From assembly GCF_000308635.1 (NCBI RefSeq), contig NZ_BAGD01000097.1, positions 62,001 through 126,000 of the forward strand: DNA of 64,000 nt. The letters run 5' to 3'. The DNA comes from Nocardia otitidiscaviarum NBRC 14405 (lineage in GTDB: Bacteria > Actinomycetota > Actinomycetes > Mycobacteriales > Mycobacteriaceae). Both the position numbers and the translations under genes were made by a program. The stretch's first letter is position 1, and every line of letters starts with the position of its first letter. The notes under the pieces are model-generated. The model searched no databases, was not told the DNA's origin, and saw only the letters and a list, made by a program, of their open reading frames with translations. Shown one piece after another: positions 24,234-31,346 of the stretch.

Positions 24234-25118
24234 ATGTCCCGACCGAACGGACCGGTACTGGTCATCGGCGCCACCGGACGCCAGGGCACCGCCACCGCCA
24301 CCGCCCTGCTGGACCGCGGTCGCCCGGTGCGGGCATTCGTCCGCGACCCGCACGCGCCCGCCGCGGTCGCGCTGCGCGACGCGGGAGCCGAACTGGCCGT
24401 GGGCGATCTCGACGACGAGGATTCGCTGCGCAAGGCCATGGACGGCGCACACGGCGTCTTCCTCATGCTGACCATGATGTCCGGGGCGAATATCAGCCTC
24501 GCGGGCGTGGCCGAGGAACAGCGGCGCGGCCGCCGCATCGCCGAACTCGTGGGCGAACTCGGCATCCCGCATCTGGTCTACAGCTCGCTCAGCGGGGCGG
24601 GTGCGGGCTCCGGCATCGAGTACTACGCGTCGAAGGAGCGCATCGAGGACCGCATCCGCGAGTTGGAGCTACCCGCCACCATCCTGCGGCCGGTGCTGTT
24701 CATGGACAATTTCGCCACCTACAACCGGCCCACCCGGGATGGTGACCACCTGGTGCTGGCGCTGGCCGTCGCGCCCGAGGTGCCGATGCCGCTCATCGCC
24801 ATCGCCGATATCGGGCGATTCGCGGCCGTGGTCTTCGACCGGCCCGAGGAGTTCATCGGCCGCACCATCGAGTTGGCGGGCGATGTACTGACGCCCCCGC
24901 AGATCGCCGAAAAACTCGCCCGCACAGCCGGATTGCGCCCGCGCACGGTGCAGATCCCGATCGAGCAGATCCAGGCCTTCGACGAGCAGGTGGCGAAGAT
25001 GTTCGCCTTCTTCAACACCCACCCGCACGCCGACATCGACCTGGACGGGCTCCGCGCCGCCCATCCCGACCTGCACGACCTGGATACCTGGCTGCGCGCC
25101 ACCGACTGGCAGCCGTGA
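24234..25118 (+). CDS. NmrA family NAD(P)-binding oxidoreductase
   Basis: A 294-residue cytoplasmic protein with the Rossmann motif VIGATGRQGTATATALLDRG at residues 10-29, the LAVGDLDDEDSLRKAMDGAHGVFLM segment, and HLVYSSLSGAG and YYASKERIEDRIREL in the position of the SDR-like active site. The C-terminal half has the ADIGRFAAVVFDRPEEFIGRTIELAGD signature of NmrA-like proteins. It may be a redox sensor or an NAD(P)H-dependent reductase; substrates cannot be predicted. It is divergent from a MmyB-type regulator that probably controls it. The damaged copy at 4274-4582 is a shorter relative. Confidence 0.85.
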   Translation: MSRPNGPVLVIGATGRQGTATATALLDRGRPVRAFVRDPHAPAAVALRDAGAELAVGDLDDEDSLRKAMDGAHGVFLMLTMMSGANISLAGVAEEQRRGRRIAELVGELGIPHLVYSSLSGAGAGSGIEYYASKERIEDRIRELELPATILRPVLFMDNFATYNRPTRDGDHLVLALAVAPEVPMPLIAIADIGRFAAVVFDRPEEFIGRTIELAGDVLTPPQIAEKLARTAGLRPRTVQIPIEQIQAFDEQVAKMFAFFNTHPHADIDLDGLRAAHPDLHDLDTWLRATDWQP

Positions 25119-25176
25119 GGCGCACGCCACCGCACCGGCACGAAGGCTGACAGCTTCCCCGGCGTAGCATCGGCCC

Positions 25177-25617
25177 ATGTCCGTCGACGTCGCGACCACC
25201 ATCGAGATAGCTCGGCCGCGGGCGGAGGTCGCGGCCTTCGCGGGCGATCCGGACAATGCCACGCGCTGGTACACGAATATCCGGTCCGTGCAGTGGCTCA
25301 CCGCGAAACCGGTGGGCGTGGGCTCGCGGATGGCGTTCGTGGCGCGGTTCCTCGGACGCGAACTCGCCTACACCTACGAGGTGCGGGAACTGGTGCCCGG
25401 CGAACGATTCGTCATGAGCACCGCGGCGGGGCCGTTTCCGATGGAGACGACCTACACGTGGGAGGACACGGCGGACGGCGGAACGCGTATGACGCTGCGC
25501 AATCGGGGGGAGCCCACCGGATTCGCGAAGATCGCCGCACCGGTTCTGGTCGCGGCGATGCGTTCGGCCAATCGGAAGGATCTCGAGCGGCTGAAGGAAC
25601 TGCTGGAGGCGCGATGA
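25177..25617 (+). CDS. SRPBCC family protein
   Basis: A 146-residue protein with the START-like fold pattern: VATTIEIARPRAEVAAFAGDPDNATRWY at residues 4-31, then SVQWLTAKPVGVGSRMAFVA, ELAYTYEVRELVPGERFVM, TTYTWEDTADGGTRMTLRN and a long C-terminal helix ending KDLERLKELLEAR. These proteins bind hydrophobic ligands or act in polyketide-like chemistry. It lies 58 bases after the NmrA gene on the same strand and may be co-transcribed with it. The start is the ATG at 25177. Confidence 0.8.
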   Translation: MSVDVATTIEIARPRAEVAAFAGDPDNATRWYTNIRSVQWLTAKPVGVGSRMAFVARFLGRELAYTYEVRELVPGERFVMSTAAGPFPMETTYTWEDTADGGTRMTLRNRGEPTGFAKIAAPVLVAAMRSANRKDLERLKELLEAR

Positions 25618-25734
25618 GGCGGTAGAGCGATCGAGGGCGCGTCATACCGCGACTCACGCCCGGCCGACCTCGCCGCCAGCTGTCGACCGGCCTCGCGGCA
25701 TCCCACCCCGCCGCCTCCGCCGTTCCTGACAAAT

Positions 25735-25777
25735 GAAACAGTCCCTCGCGCAATCTCGTTGCGCGAGGGACTGTTTC
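25735..25777. terminator. Strong bidirectional hairpin between SRPBCC gene and tsf
   Basis: The arms at 25735-25753 and 25759-25777 are exact 19-base reverse complements around TCTCG, starting with GAAACAG. Flanking CCTGACA and TGTCAGG extend the stem beyond a small bulge. It sits 14 bases past the tsf stop codon and 117 bases after the convergent SRPBCC gene, so it most likely ends both transcripts. Confidence 0.85.
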
Positions 25778-25791
25778 GCTGTGTCAGGCGA

Positions 25792-26616
25792 TTACGCCTG
25801 GCCGACCTCGAAGCGGGCGAAGCGGGTGATGGTGACACCGGCCTCGTCCAGCAGCTGCTTCACGGTCTTCTTGTTGTCGGTGACCGACAGCTGCTCCAGC
25901 AGGACGACGTCCTTGTAGAAGCCGTTCACGCGACCCTCGGTGATCTTCGGCAGCGCGGCCTCGGGCTTGCCCTCCTCGCGGGCGGTGGCCTCGGCGATGG
26001 AGCGCTCCTTCTCGACCACGTCGGCCGGAACCTCGTCGCGGCTCACGTACTTGGCCTTGAGCGCGGCGACCTGCATGGCGGCGGCACGCGCGACCTCGGC
26101 GGCGGCGTCGCCCTCGCCCTGGTACTCGACCAGGACGCCCACGGCGGGCGGCAGGTCGGTGGCACGCTTGTGCAGGTAGACGGTGGTGGTGCCGTCGAAG
26201 GCGGCCACCCGGCGCAGCTCGAGCTTCTCGCCGATCTTGGCGGCCAGCTCCTGCACGGCCTGGTCGGCGGTCTTGCCACCCAGGTCGACGGCCTTGAGGG
26301 CGTCCAGGTCGGCCGGACGGGCCTTGGCGGCCGCGGTCACGACCGCGTTCGCCAGATCCTGGAACTCCTGGTTCTTGGCGACGAAGTCGGTCTCGGAGTT
26401 GATCTCGATCATGACGCCGTCCTGCGCGGCGACCAGGCCCTCGGCGGTGGCGCGCTCGGCGCGCTTGCCGACATCCTTGGCGCCCTTGATGCGCAGGAAC
26501 TCGACGGCCTTGTCGAAGTCGCCGCCGTTCTCCTCGAGAGCCTTCTTGCAGTCCATCATGCCGGAGCCGGTGAGCTCGCGGAGCCGCTTCACATCGGCGG
26601 CGGTGTAGTTCGCCAT
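25792..26616 (-). CDS. tsf: Elongation factor Ts
   Basis: The guanine nucleotide exchange factor of EF-Tu. The 274-residue protein begins MANYTAADVKRLRELTGSGMMDCKKALEE, the conserved N-terminal UBA-like domain, and carries the TDFVAKN motif of the core domain near residue 80. The ATG at 26616 is preceded by AGGAGG. It follows rpsB with a 105-base gap that contains a large inverted repeat, so some rpsB transcripts may end before tsf. Confidence 0.97.
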   Translation of the reverse strand: MANYTAADVKRLRELTGSGMMDCKKALEENGGDFDKAVEFLRIKGAKDVGKRAERATAEGLVAAQDGVMIEINSETDFVAKNQEFQDLANAVVTAAAKARPADLDALKAVDLGGKTADQAVQELAAKIGEKLELRRVAAFDGTTTVYLHKRATDLPPAVGVLVEYQGEGDAAAEVARAAAMQVAALKAKYVSRDEVPADVVEKERSIAEATAREEGKPEAALPKITEGRVNGFYKDVVLLEQLSVTDNKKTVKQLLDEAGVTITRFARFEVGQA

Positions 26617-26657
26617 CTGGGGCGAGCCTCCTGTTGTGAGTAAGTCTGTGGTGGTCA

Positions 26658-26699
26658 CACCTTGCCGACCGCTACCCAACGGAAACGGTCGGCAAGGTG
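26658..26699. terminator. Intercistronic hairpin between rpsB and tsf
   Basis: The arms CACCTTGCCGACCG (26658-26671) and CGGTCGGCAAGGTG (26686-26699) are perfect 14-base reverse complements around a 14-base loop. It lies 22 bases after the rpsB stop. There is no long T run, so it may only partly stop transcription or may protect the rpsB mRNA end, setting the ratio of S2 to EF-Ts. Confidence 0.6.
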
Positions 26700-26721
26700 A
26701 ACAAAGCCTCGCGGCTGAGAA

Positions 26722-27588
26722 TCAGAAGTCGGCCGGGGTCTTGGTGGCCGGGTTCTCCTTCAGCTCCGCCTCGGCGGCGGTTTCGGCGGCCGGGGCTTCC
26801 GCGGGAGCCTCGGCGGTGGCGCCCGCCAGCAGCTCCTGCTCCCACTCGGCGAGCGGCTCGCCGGCGCCGGCCTCGGGCTTGGCATCACCGGTGGCGCGCG
26901 CGGCACGGGCCTGCACACCCTCGGCGACGGCGGAGGCGACGACCTTGGTCAGCAGCGCGGCCGAGCGGATGGCGTCGTCGTTGCCCGGGATCGGGTAGTC
27001 GACCAGGTCGGGATCGCAGTTGGTGTCCAGGATCGCGATGACCGGGATGTTCAGCTTGCGCGCCTCGCCGACGGCGATGTGCTCCTTGTTGGTGTCGACG
27101 ACCCAGATGGCCGAGGGCACCTTGGCCATATCGCGGATGCCGCCGAGGGTGCGCTCCAGCTTGTTCTTCTCACGCGTCAGCATGAGGATTTCCTTCTTGG
27201 TGCGACCCTCGAAACCGCCGGTCTGCTCCATCGCCTCGAGCTCCTTGAGGCGCTGCAGCCGCTTGTGCACGGTCTGGAAGTTGGTGAGCATGCCGCCCAG
27301 CCAGCGCTGGTTCACGTAGGGCATGCCGACGCGGGTCGCCTCGGAGGCGATCGACTCCTGGGCCTGCTTCTTGGTGCCGACGAAGAGGACGGTGCCGCCG
27401 TGCGCCACGGTCTCCTTGACGAACTCGTAGGCCTTGTCGATGTAGGTCAGCGTCTGCTGCAGATCGATGATGTAGATGCCGTTGCGGTCGGTGAAGATGA
27501 ACCGCTTCATCTTCGGGTTCCACCGACGGGTCTGGTGACCGAAGTGCGCGCCGCTGTCGAGCAGCTGCTTCATTGTTACGACAGCCAT
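26722..27588 (-). CDS. rpsB: 30S ribosomal protein S2
   Basis: The 288-residue protein begins MAVVTMKQLLDSGAHFGHQTRRWNP and contains the S2 signatures GIYIIDLQQTLTYIDKAY, FVGTKKQAQESI, RWLGGMLTNFQT and VDTNKEHIAVGEARKL. About 50 residues of Ala/Glu/Pro-rich tail follow the conserved core, a usual actinobacterial extension. The start ATG is at 27588. It heads the rpsB-tsf pair; an inverted repeat lies upstream at 27679-27699. Confidence 0.97.
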   Translation of the reverse strand: MAVVTMKQLLDSGAHFGHQTRRWNPKMKRFIFTDRNGIYIIDLQQTLTYIDKAYEFVKETVAHGGTVLFVGTKKQAQESIASEATRVGMPYVNQRWLGGMLTNFQTVHKRLQRLKELEAMEQTGGFEGRTKKEILMLTREKNKLERTLGGIRDMAKVPSAIWVVDTNKEHIAVGEARKLNIPVIAILDTNCDPDLVDYPIPGNDDAIRSAALLTKVVASAVAEGVQARAARATGDAKPEAGAGEPLAEWEQELLAGATAEAPAEAPAAETAAEAELKENPATKTPADF

Positions 27589-27908
27589 GGCTCCCGTATC
27601 TCCTCTTATCGCTGGTTGACGCAGAAATCGGCGATCTCTGCCCTGGCGCCCGCGGCCACCGGAACCCACGACGCACCTGCTGAACAATCGATGTTCAGCG
27701 GAACGCGATGGGACCAGCCGGCGACCCTCGATGCGGGCGCGCGAAGTCGGTCTGCGTACGCAAACCGCTGGACCAGTCTACGGGGGTGACGGGTCAGACA
27801 GAAATCGGGTCTCGCGAGGGAAGAGACGGGTATTCACATCGGCGCGTGTCATCCACACTCGCCGATACCGGGATTCCATCGCCGACCTGCCGATACGACG
27901 CTGGATAC
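27589..27908. other. Promoter/leader region of rpsB and the divergent M23 gene
   Basis: A 320-base gap between divergent genes. It should carry the strong rpsB promoter and the M23 gene promoter. One clear structure is the inverted repeat at 27679-27699. Open frames that cross it lack codon bias. Confidence 0.5.
27679..27699. promoter_or_regulatory. Inverted repeat upstream of rpsB
   Basis: GCTGAACA-atcga-TGTTCAGC is a perfect eight-base inverted repeat 91 bases before the rpsB start codon. It may be a stem in the rpsB leader, where S2 autoregulates in other bacteria, or an operator. Neither is shown by the sequence alone. Confidence 0.4.
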
Positions 27909-28883
27909 ATGTATCGGATCACAACGCCCAGCCAGGACCGGGTCGCCCGCGACCGGCTCGCGCTGGGCGGGGTCGCTGTCCACCGGCTCGCGCTGGGCCG
28001 GGCCGTCCTCGGCTGGCTCGTGCTGACCGCCGCGGTATCGCCCACCGGATCGGCCGCGCCGAAGGACGCGTTCGACTGGCCGCTGCGTCCGCGTCCGGCG
28101 GTCGTGCGGGTCTTCGACAATCCGGAGCACGACTGGCTACCCGGACATCGCGGGGTGGACCTGGCCGGTGCCGCCGGACAACCGGTGCTCGCCGCGGCCG
28201 ACGGGGTGGTGGCTTTCGCCGGAACGGTGGCGGGCAAATCCGTGGTGTCGGTGGACCACGCGGGCGCACTACGCACGACCTACGAGCCGGTGCGGGCCAC
28301 CACGGCGGCGGGGCGGCGAGTGACACGCGGGACCGTGCTCGGCGTACTGGAGCGCGGCGACCACGGCTGCCCCGGAGTGTGCCTGCACTGGGGGCTGCGA
28401 CGCGGACGGACGTACCTGGACCCGCTGCCCCTGGTCAGGCCCACGCCGCTGCGCTTGAAGCCACTGGCTGACATCACCGGCACCCCCGCAATCCCCACAG
28501 CCGGGCACAACCCACGATTCCCGCAGGCGGGCGCGCACCGCGATCCCCGGCGGCCACGCGTGCACCGCGACGCGGGTCACGGTTCGAGCCGCGACAGTCC
28601 GAGGGTGAACACCGCCACCACGCAGGTGACCGCGATGATGGCGAGGGATACCACGACCACCGCGAATCGACCGTCGCTCCAGTTCGCCCGGGGGCGGGTG
28701 TGCAGGGTGCGCGCACGGCGCACCCCGACCGCCACCACCAGGACGAGCGCGAGGGCCGCCGCCACCGGGGCGACGGCCGCCGGCCGCCAACCGCTGACCG
28801 CGGCCGCGTGCAGCAGCAGAACCGCATTCGCCATCGCGGCCACGGCGGTGCGCCACCACGCCAGTGCGGTCCGCTCCGCCTGA
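27909..28883 (+). CDS. Secreted M23 family (LytM-type) peptidase with an odd C-terminal tail
   Basis: A 324-residue frame. After the ATG at 27909 comes a long positively charged leader and a signal-peptide core (LGWLVLTAAVSP, then SAAP). The M23 domain follows: FDWPLRPRPAVVRVFDNPEHDW, HRGVDLAG with the metal-binding His and Asp, VLAAADGVVAFAG and the second metal site CLHWGLRRG, where Cys replaces the first His of HxH, as I recall for actinobacterial relatives of Rv2891. The domain ends near residue 190 at LRLKPL. The last 130 or so residues have no peptidase character and lie antisense to the DUF202 gene, so a lost stop or frameshift near 28470 is likely. The enzyme should cut peptidoglycan outside the membrane. 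Confidence 0.75.
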   Translation: MYRITTPSQDRVARDRLALGGVAVHRLALGRAVLGWLVLTAAVSPTGSAAPKDAFDWPLRPRPAVVRVFDNPEHDWLPGHRGVDLAGAAGQPVLAAADGVVAFAGTVAGKSVVSVDHAGALRTTYEPVRATTAAGRRVTRGTVLGVLERGDHGCPGVCLHWGLRRGRTYLDPLPLVRPTPLRLKPLADITGTPAIPTAGHNPRFPQAGAHRDPRRPRVHRDAGHGSSRDSPRVNTATTQVTAMMARDTTTTANRPSLQFARGRVCRVRARRTPTATTRTSARAAATGATAAGRQPLTAAACSSRTAFAIAATAVRHHASAVRSA

Positions 28884-28915
28884 AGGCCCTGTTCGGTCGT
28901 CGGAACTCCGCTCAC
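28577..28915 (-). CDS. DUF202 family membrane protein (second of a pair)
   Basis: A 112-residue protein starting at a GTG that overlaps the stop of the upstream DUF202 gene (GTGA). It has the family signature LQAERTALAWWRTAVAAMAN at the N-terminus and three hydrophobic helices, ending AVVVVSLAIIAVTCVVAVFTLG. Pairs of DUF202 genes, one YidH-like and one YidG-like, are common in actinobacteria; function is unknown. The last 307 bases lie antisense to the tail of the M23 reading frame. Confidence 0.85.
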   Translation of the reverse strand: MSGVPTTEQGLQAERTALAWWRTAVAAMANAVLLLHAAAVSGWRPAAVAPVAAALALVLVVAVGVRRARTLHTRPRANWSDGRFAVVVVSLAIIAVTCVVAVFTLGLSRLEP

Positions 28916-29268
28916 GACAACAGCATTCCGATACCCGACAGCACCGAGATGACGGCGATGCCCGCCGACAGGATGGGCACCATGACCGTGCGCGGCAGCG
29001 GATCGCCGCGCCGCATGGCGGCCGTCACCTGCCGCCAGCGCCCGTACGCGCCCACCGCGATGGCGATCGCGAGCACTATGCAGCTCATTCCCACCGCCGT
29101 GCGCAGCCCGTGATGCCGGAACGGTCGCACCAACTCGTGCACCGCCACACCGCCCGCCAGCAATCCCAAAGCCGTCCGCATCCAAGCCAGAAAGGTGCGC
29201 TCATTGGCGAGTGTGAAGCGGTAGTCCACCTCTTGTTCGTCGTCGTCCACGGGGGTGGGGTGACTCAT
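28912..29268 (-). CDS. YidH-like DUF202 membrane protein (first of a pair)
   Basis: A 118-residue protein, MSHPTPVDDDEQEVDYRF followed by the DUF202 motif LANERTFLAWMRTALGLLAGGVA at about residues 20-42. Two more helices follow (VGMSCIVLAIAIAVGAYG and VPILSAGIAVISVLSGIGMLL) around a basic loop WRQVTAAMRRGDPLPR. It is translationally coupled to the second DUF202 gene and the pair likely forms one membrane complex. The role is unknown. Confidence 0.88.
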   Translation of the reverse strand: MSHPTPVDDDEQEVDYRFTLANERTFLAWMRTALGLLAGGVAVHELVRPFRHHGLRTAVGMSCIVLAIAIAVGAYGRWRQVTAAMRRGDPLPRTVMVPILSAGIAVISVLSGIGMLLS

Positions 29269-29364
29269 GGCACCAGTCTCCCCCGGCCGCCGAGCCGATG
29301 TCGGAGCACCCGTCGGCGAGTCCGCTGCGAGCAGGCGTCTGTTCGTGCTCCCGCAGCGAGCGAC

Positions 29365-29499
29365 CTACAGCTGCCGGTGTACGGGTCCGGGGCGGCCGAC
29401 GAGGGCAGTGGCGGCCAGCGAGGTGGCGGCCAGCGATCCGTCTCGGCACCGGAGCGCCGCGCGGCAGGTACGGAATTCGGCCACGGTGGCGAGTGACAT
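29365..29499 (-). CDS. Possible 44-residue small ORF
   Basis: An ATG at 29499 opens a frame with consistent G or C in third positions (MSLATVAEFRTCRAALRC, then SLAATSLAATALVG) ending at a TAG. GGGAAG lies just before the start, closer than usual. No family is recognised. It fills the 282-base gap between the DUF202 pair and the DUF1990 gene and could equally be a chance frame. Confidence 0.25.
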   Translation of the reverse strand: MSLATVAEFRTCRAALRCRDGSLAATSLAATALVGRPGPVHRQL

Positions 29500-29550
29500 A
29501 GCTTCCCTGCCGCATTGGCCCGCCGCCATTGCCGACAGCAGGATGGAGCC

Positions 29551-30072
29551 ATGTCGATCCGTCCCGTCCCCACCCCGTTCACCTATCCCGAGGTCGGTGC
29601 GACCAAGGGTGAGTTCCCGTCCGGCTACCATCATTTCCGGATTCGCAGCCGGATCGGGTCCGGGCGGGAGCTGTTCGAGCGGGCGGGTGCGGACATTCGG
29701 GCGTATCGCATGCAGCGGGGTACCGGGATCTTCCGGGAGGCGAGTACGCCGGTCGCCGAGGTGGGGACGCGGCTCACGGTCCGGCTCGGGGCCGGCCCGG
29801 TCGCCATCGTCGCGCCGTGCCAGGTCGTCTATGTGCTGGCGGAACCGAACCGGCTCGGCTTCGCCTACGGCACCCTGCCCGGCCATCCGGAGTGCGGGGA
29901 GGAGCTGTTCGCCGTCGAGTACGACCCGGCCGACGAGTCGGTGTACGGCGTGGTCGCGGCGTTCTCCCGGCCCGACACCTGGTACACCCGGCTGGGTGGC
30001 CCGGCGGTGCGAATCATCCAGCGCTACATAGCGGGTCGGTACATCGATGCCGTCCGCCCCGGTCAGGCCTGA
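29551..30072 (+). CDS. DUF1990 family protein
   Basis: A 173-residue soluble protein with the DUF1990 pattern: FTYPEVGATKGEFPSGYHHFRIRSRIGSG at residues 9-37, LFERAGADIRAYRMQRGTGI, VYVLAEPNRLGFAYGTLPGHPECGEE and the C-terminal RLGGPAVRIIQRYIAGRYIDA. The family is widespread in actinobacteria without a known activity. The ATG at 29551 follows GGATGGAG. Its end overlaps the convergent SnoaL-like gene by 10 bases. Confidence 0.85.
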   Translation: MSIRPVPTPFTYPEVGATKGEFPSGYHHFRIRSRIGSGRELFERAGADIRAYRMQRGTGIFREASTPVAEVGTRLTVRLGAGPVAIVAPCQVVYVLAEPNRLGFAYGTLPGHPECGEELFAVEYDPADESVYGVVAAFSRPDTWYTRLGGPAVRIIQRYIAGRYIDAVRPGQA

Positions 30073-30374
30073 CCGGTCTCGAATCGGCTGATCTTGTCAC
30101 CGTCCACCTCGAACCGCCAGGCGGTACGCATGGCGCCCCAGCGGCTGTTGGAGTAGTCGGCGACCAGCGCCCGCCCGCCTTCGCTCACCGACTGGATGTC
30201 CATCCGTCCGGCGGTATCGAAGATCTCGCTCGCGGTCCACTGCCGTAGATCGCGGTCGGACCCGTCGTCGGACATGGTCGCGTCGGCGGTCAGCACCCCG
30301 TAGAAGGCATCGCGGTCGCCCGCATTGAGCGCGTCGACGAACCGCCGCACCACGGGATCGAGTTGGTCGGCCAT
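30063..30374 (-). CDS. SnoaL-like/NTF2-fold protein
   Basis: A 103-residue protein with the pattern of the NTF2-like superfamily: VVRRFVDALNAGDRDAFYGVLTADATMSDDGS at residues 8-39, then LRQWTASEIFDTAGRMDIQ and a C-terminal strand pair (TAWRFEVDGDKISRFETGQA). Such proteins are small isomerases, hydrolases or ligand binders; the substrate is not predictable. I chose the ATG at 30374, preceded by AAAGGG, over the ATG nine codons upstream. Confidence 0.8.
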   Translation of the reverse strand: MADQLDPVVRRFVDALNAGDRDAFYGVLTADATMSDDGSDRDLRQWTASEIFDTAGRMDIQSVSEGGRALVADYSNSRWGAMRTAWRFEVDGDKISRFETGQA

Positions 30375-30464
30375 CGCAAACCCTTTCGACTCGGTGTTCA
30401 CACATTCCGGTCAGGTACGACTGCACTACCTTCAGCTAACGTACCGCAACCGACGCGAGCGTTC

Positions 30465-31241
30465 CTATCGAGCCGCGGCGGCCTCGGCCTGTTCGCGCTC
30501 GGCCAGATCGGACTTCCACTGACGGAAGCCCTCTTCGGTGCGGCCGCGCCGCCAGTAGCCGGAGATGGAGGATGCCCACTCCGCGGAGATGCCGCGTTCC
30601 TTGCGGATATAGGGCCGCAGCTGGTGCATGACCGCCTGGGCCTCGCCGTGGATGAACACCTGCACCTGCCCGTCGAGCCACGGCTCCGCGCGCACGGCCG
30701 CCACCAGCTTCTCCCCGGGTGCGGCCGTCCCTCGGTGGATCCAGGTGAGGCGGACGCCGTCGGGGCGTTCGAAGTCGAGTTCGTCGGTGGGACCGGCGAT
30801 TTCAACGAAGACCCGGCCCACGGCCGAGGCGGGCATGGCCGCGCAGGCCGCCGCGATGGCGGGCAGGGCGGATTCGTCACCGGCCAGCAGATGCCAGTCG
30901 GCGTCGGGGCGCGGGGCGTACGCGCCGCCGGGACCGAACATCTCGATGACGTCGCCGGGGCGGGCGGTCGCCGCCCAGGGTCCGGCCACACCCTCATTGC
31001 CGTGGTAGACGAAGTCGATGGCGATCTGCTGGGCCTGGGGGTCGACCGAGCGCACGGTATAGGTGCGCATGGTTTCGCCGTCCTCGCCCGGAAACAGCAG
31101 TTTGACGTAGGCGTCGGTGAAATCGTTGGGCTGGAACGTGGCGAATTCGGGACCGCCGAGGTGTACGCGAATCAGGTGGTCGGTGAGCCGGTTGGTGCTC
31201 TGGACGACGAGTTTCGTCCGAGGACGTGCGGGACGAGCCAA
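30465..31241 (-). CDS. viuB: Siderophore-interacting FAD/NAD(P)H reductase (ViuB-like)
   Basis: A 258-residue flavoprotein that reduces ferric siderophores in the cytoplasm to release iron. It shows LIRVHLGGPEF, DAYVKLLFPG, the FAD-binding RTYTVRSVDPQAQQIAIDFVYHG, GPWAATARPGD, and the NAD(P)H domain with HLLAGDESALPAIAA and VFIHGEAQAVM. A C-terminal SISGYWRRGRTEEGFRQWK segment is typical of the SIP family. I chose the TTG at 31241 because GGAGG precedes it by eight bases; the frame upstream crosses a possible iron box. In M. tuberculosis viuB (Rv2895c) lies between xerC and dprA; here it is on the other side of xerC. Confidence 0.88.
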   Translation of the reverse strand: MARPARPRTKLVVQSTNRLTDHLIRVHLGGPEFATFQPNDFTDAYVKLLFPGEDGETMRTYTVRSVDPQAQQIAIDFVYHGNEGVAGPWAATARPGDVIEMFGPGGAYAPRPDADWHLLAGDESALPAIAAACAAMPASAVGRVFVEIAGPTDELDFERPDGVRLTWIHRGTAAPGEKLVAAVRAEPWLDGQVQVFIHGEAQAVMHQLRPYIRKERGISAEWASSISGYWRRGRTEEGFRQWKSDLAEREQAEAAAAR

Positions 31242-31257
31242 GTGAATCACCTCCGTA

Positions 31258-31271
31258 TTAGGATTACCTAA
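31258..31271. promoter_or_regulatory. Iron-box-like palindrome upstream of the siderophore-interacting protein gene
   Basis: TTAGG-atta-CCTAA at 31258-31271 lies 17 bases before the proposed TTG start. The half sites match those of IdeR/DtxR iron boxes (TTAGGTTAG/CTAACCTAA), but the spacing is shorter than the usual 19-base box, so this may be a degenerate site or one half of it. The gene it would control is an iron-release enzyme, which makes the match more credible. Confidence 0.4.
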
Positions 31272-31346
31272 CAAACTGTACGCCTGGCTGACGATAGTTC
31301 GCCGATACAGTCGCGATACGACGGTGAGGGATGGATCACAGCGCCC

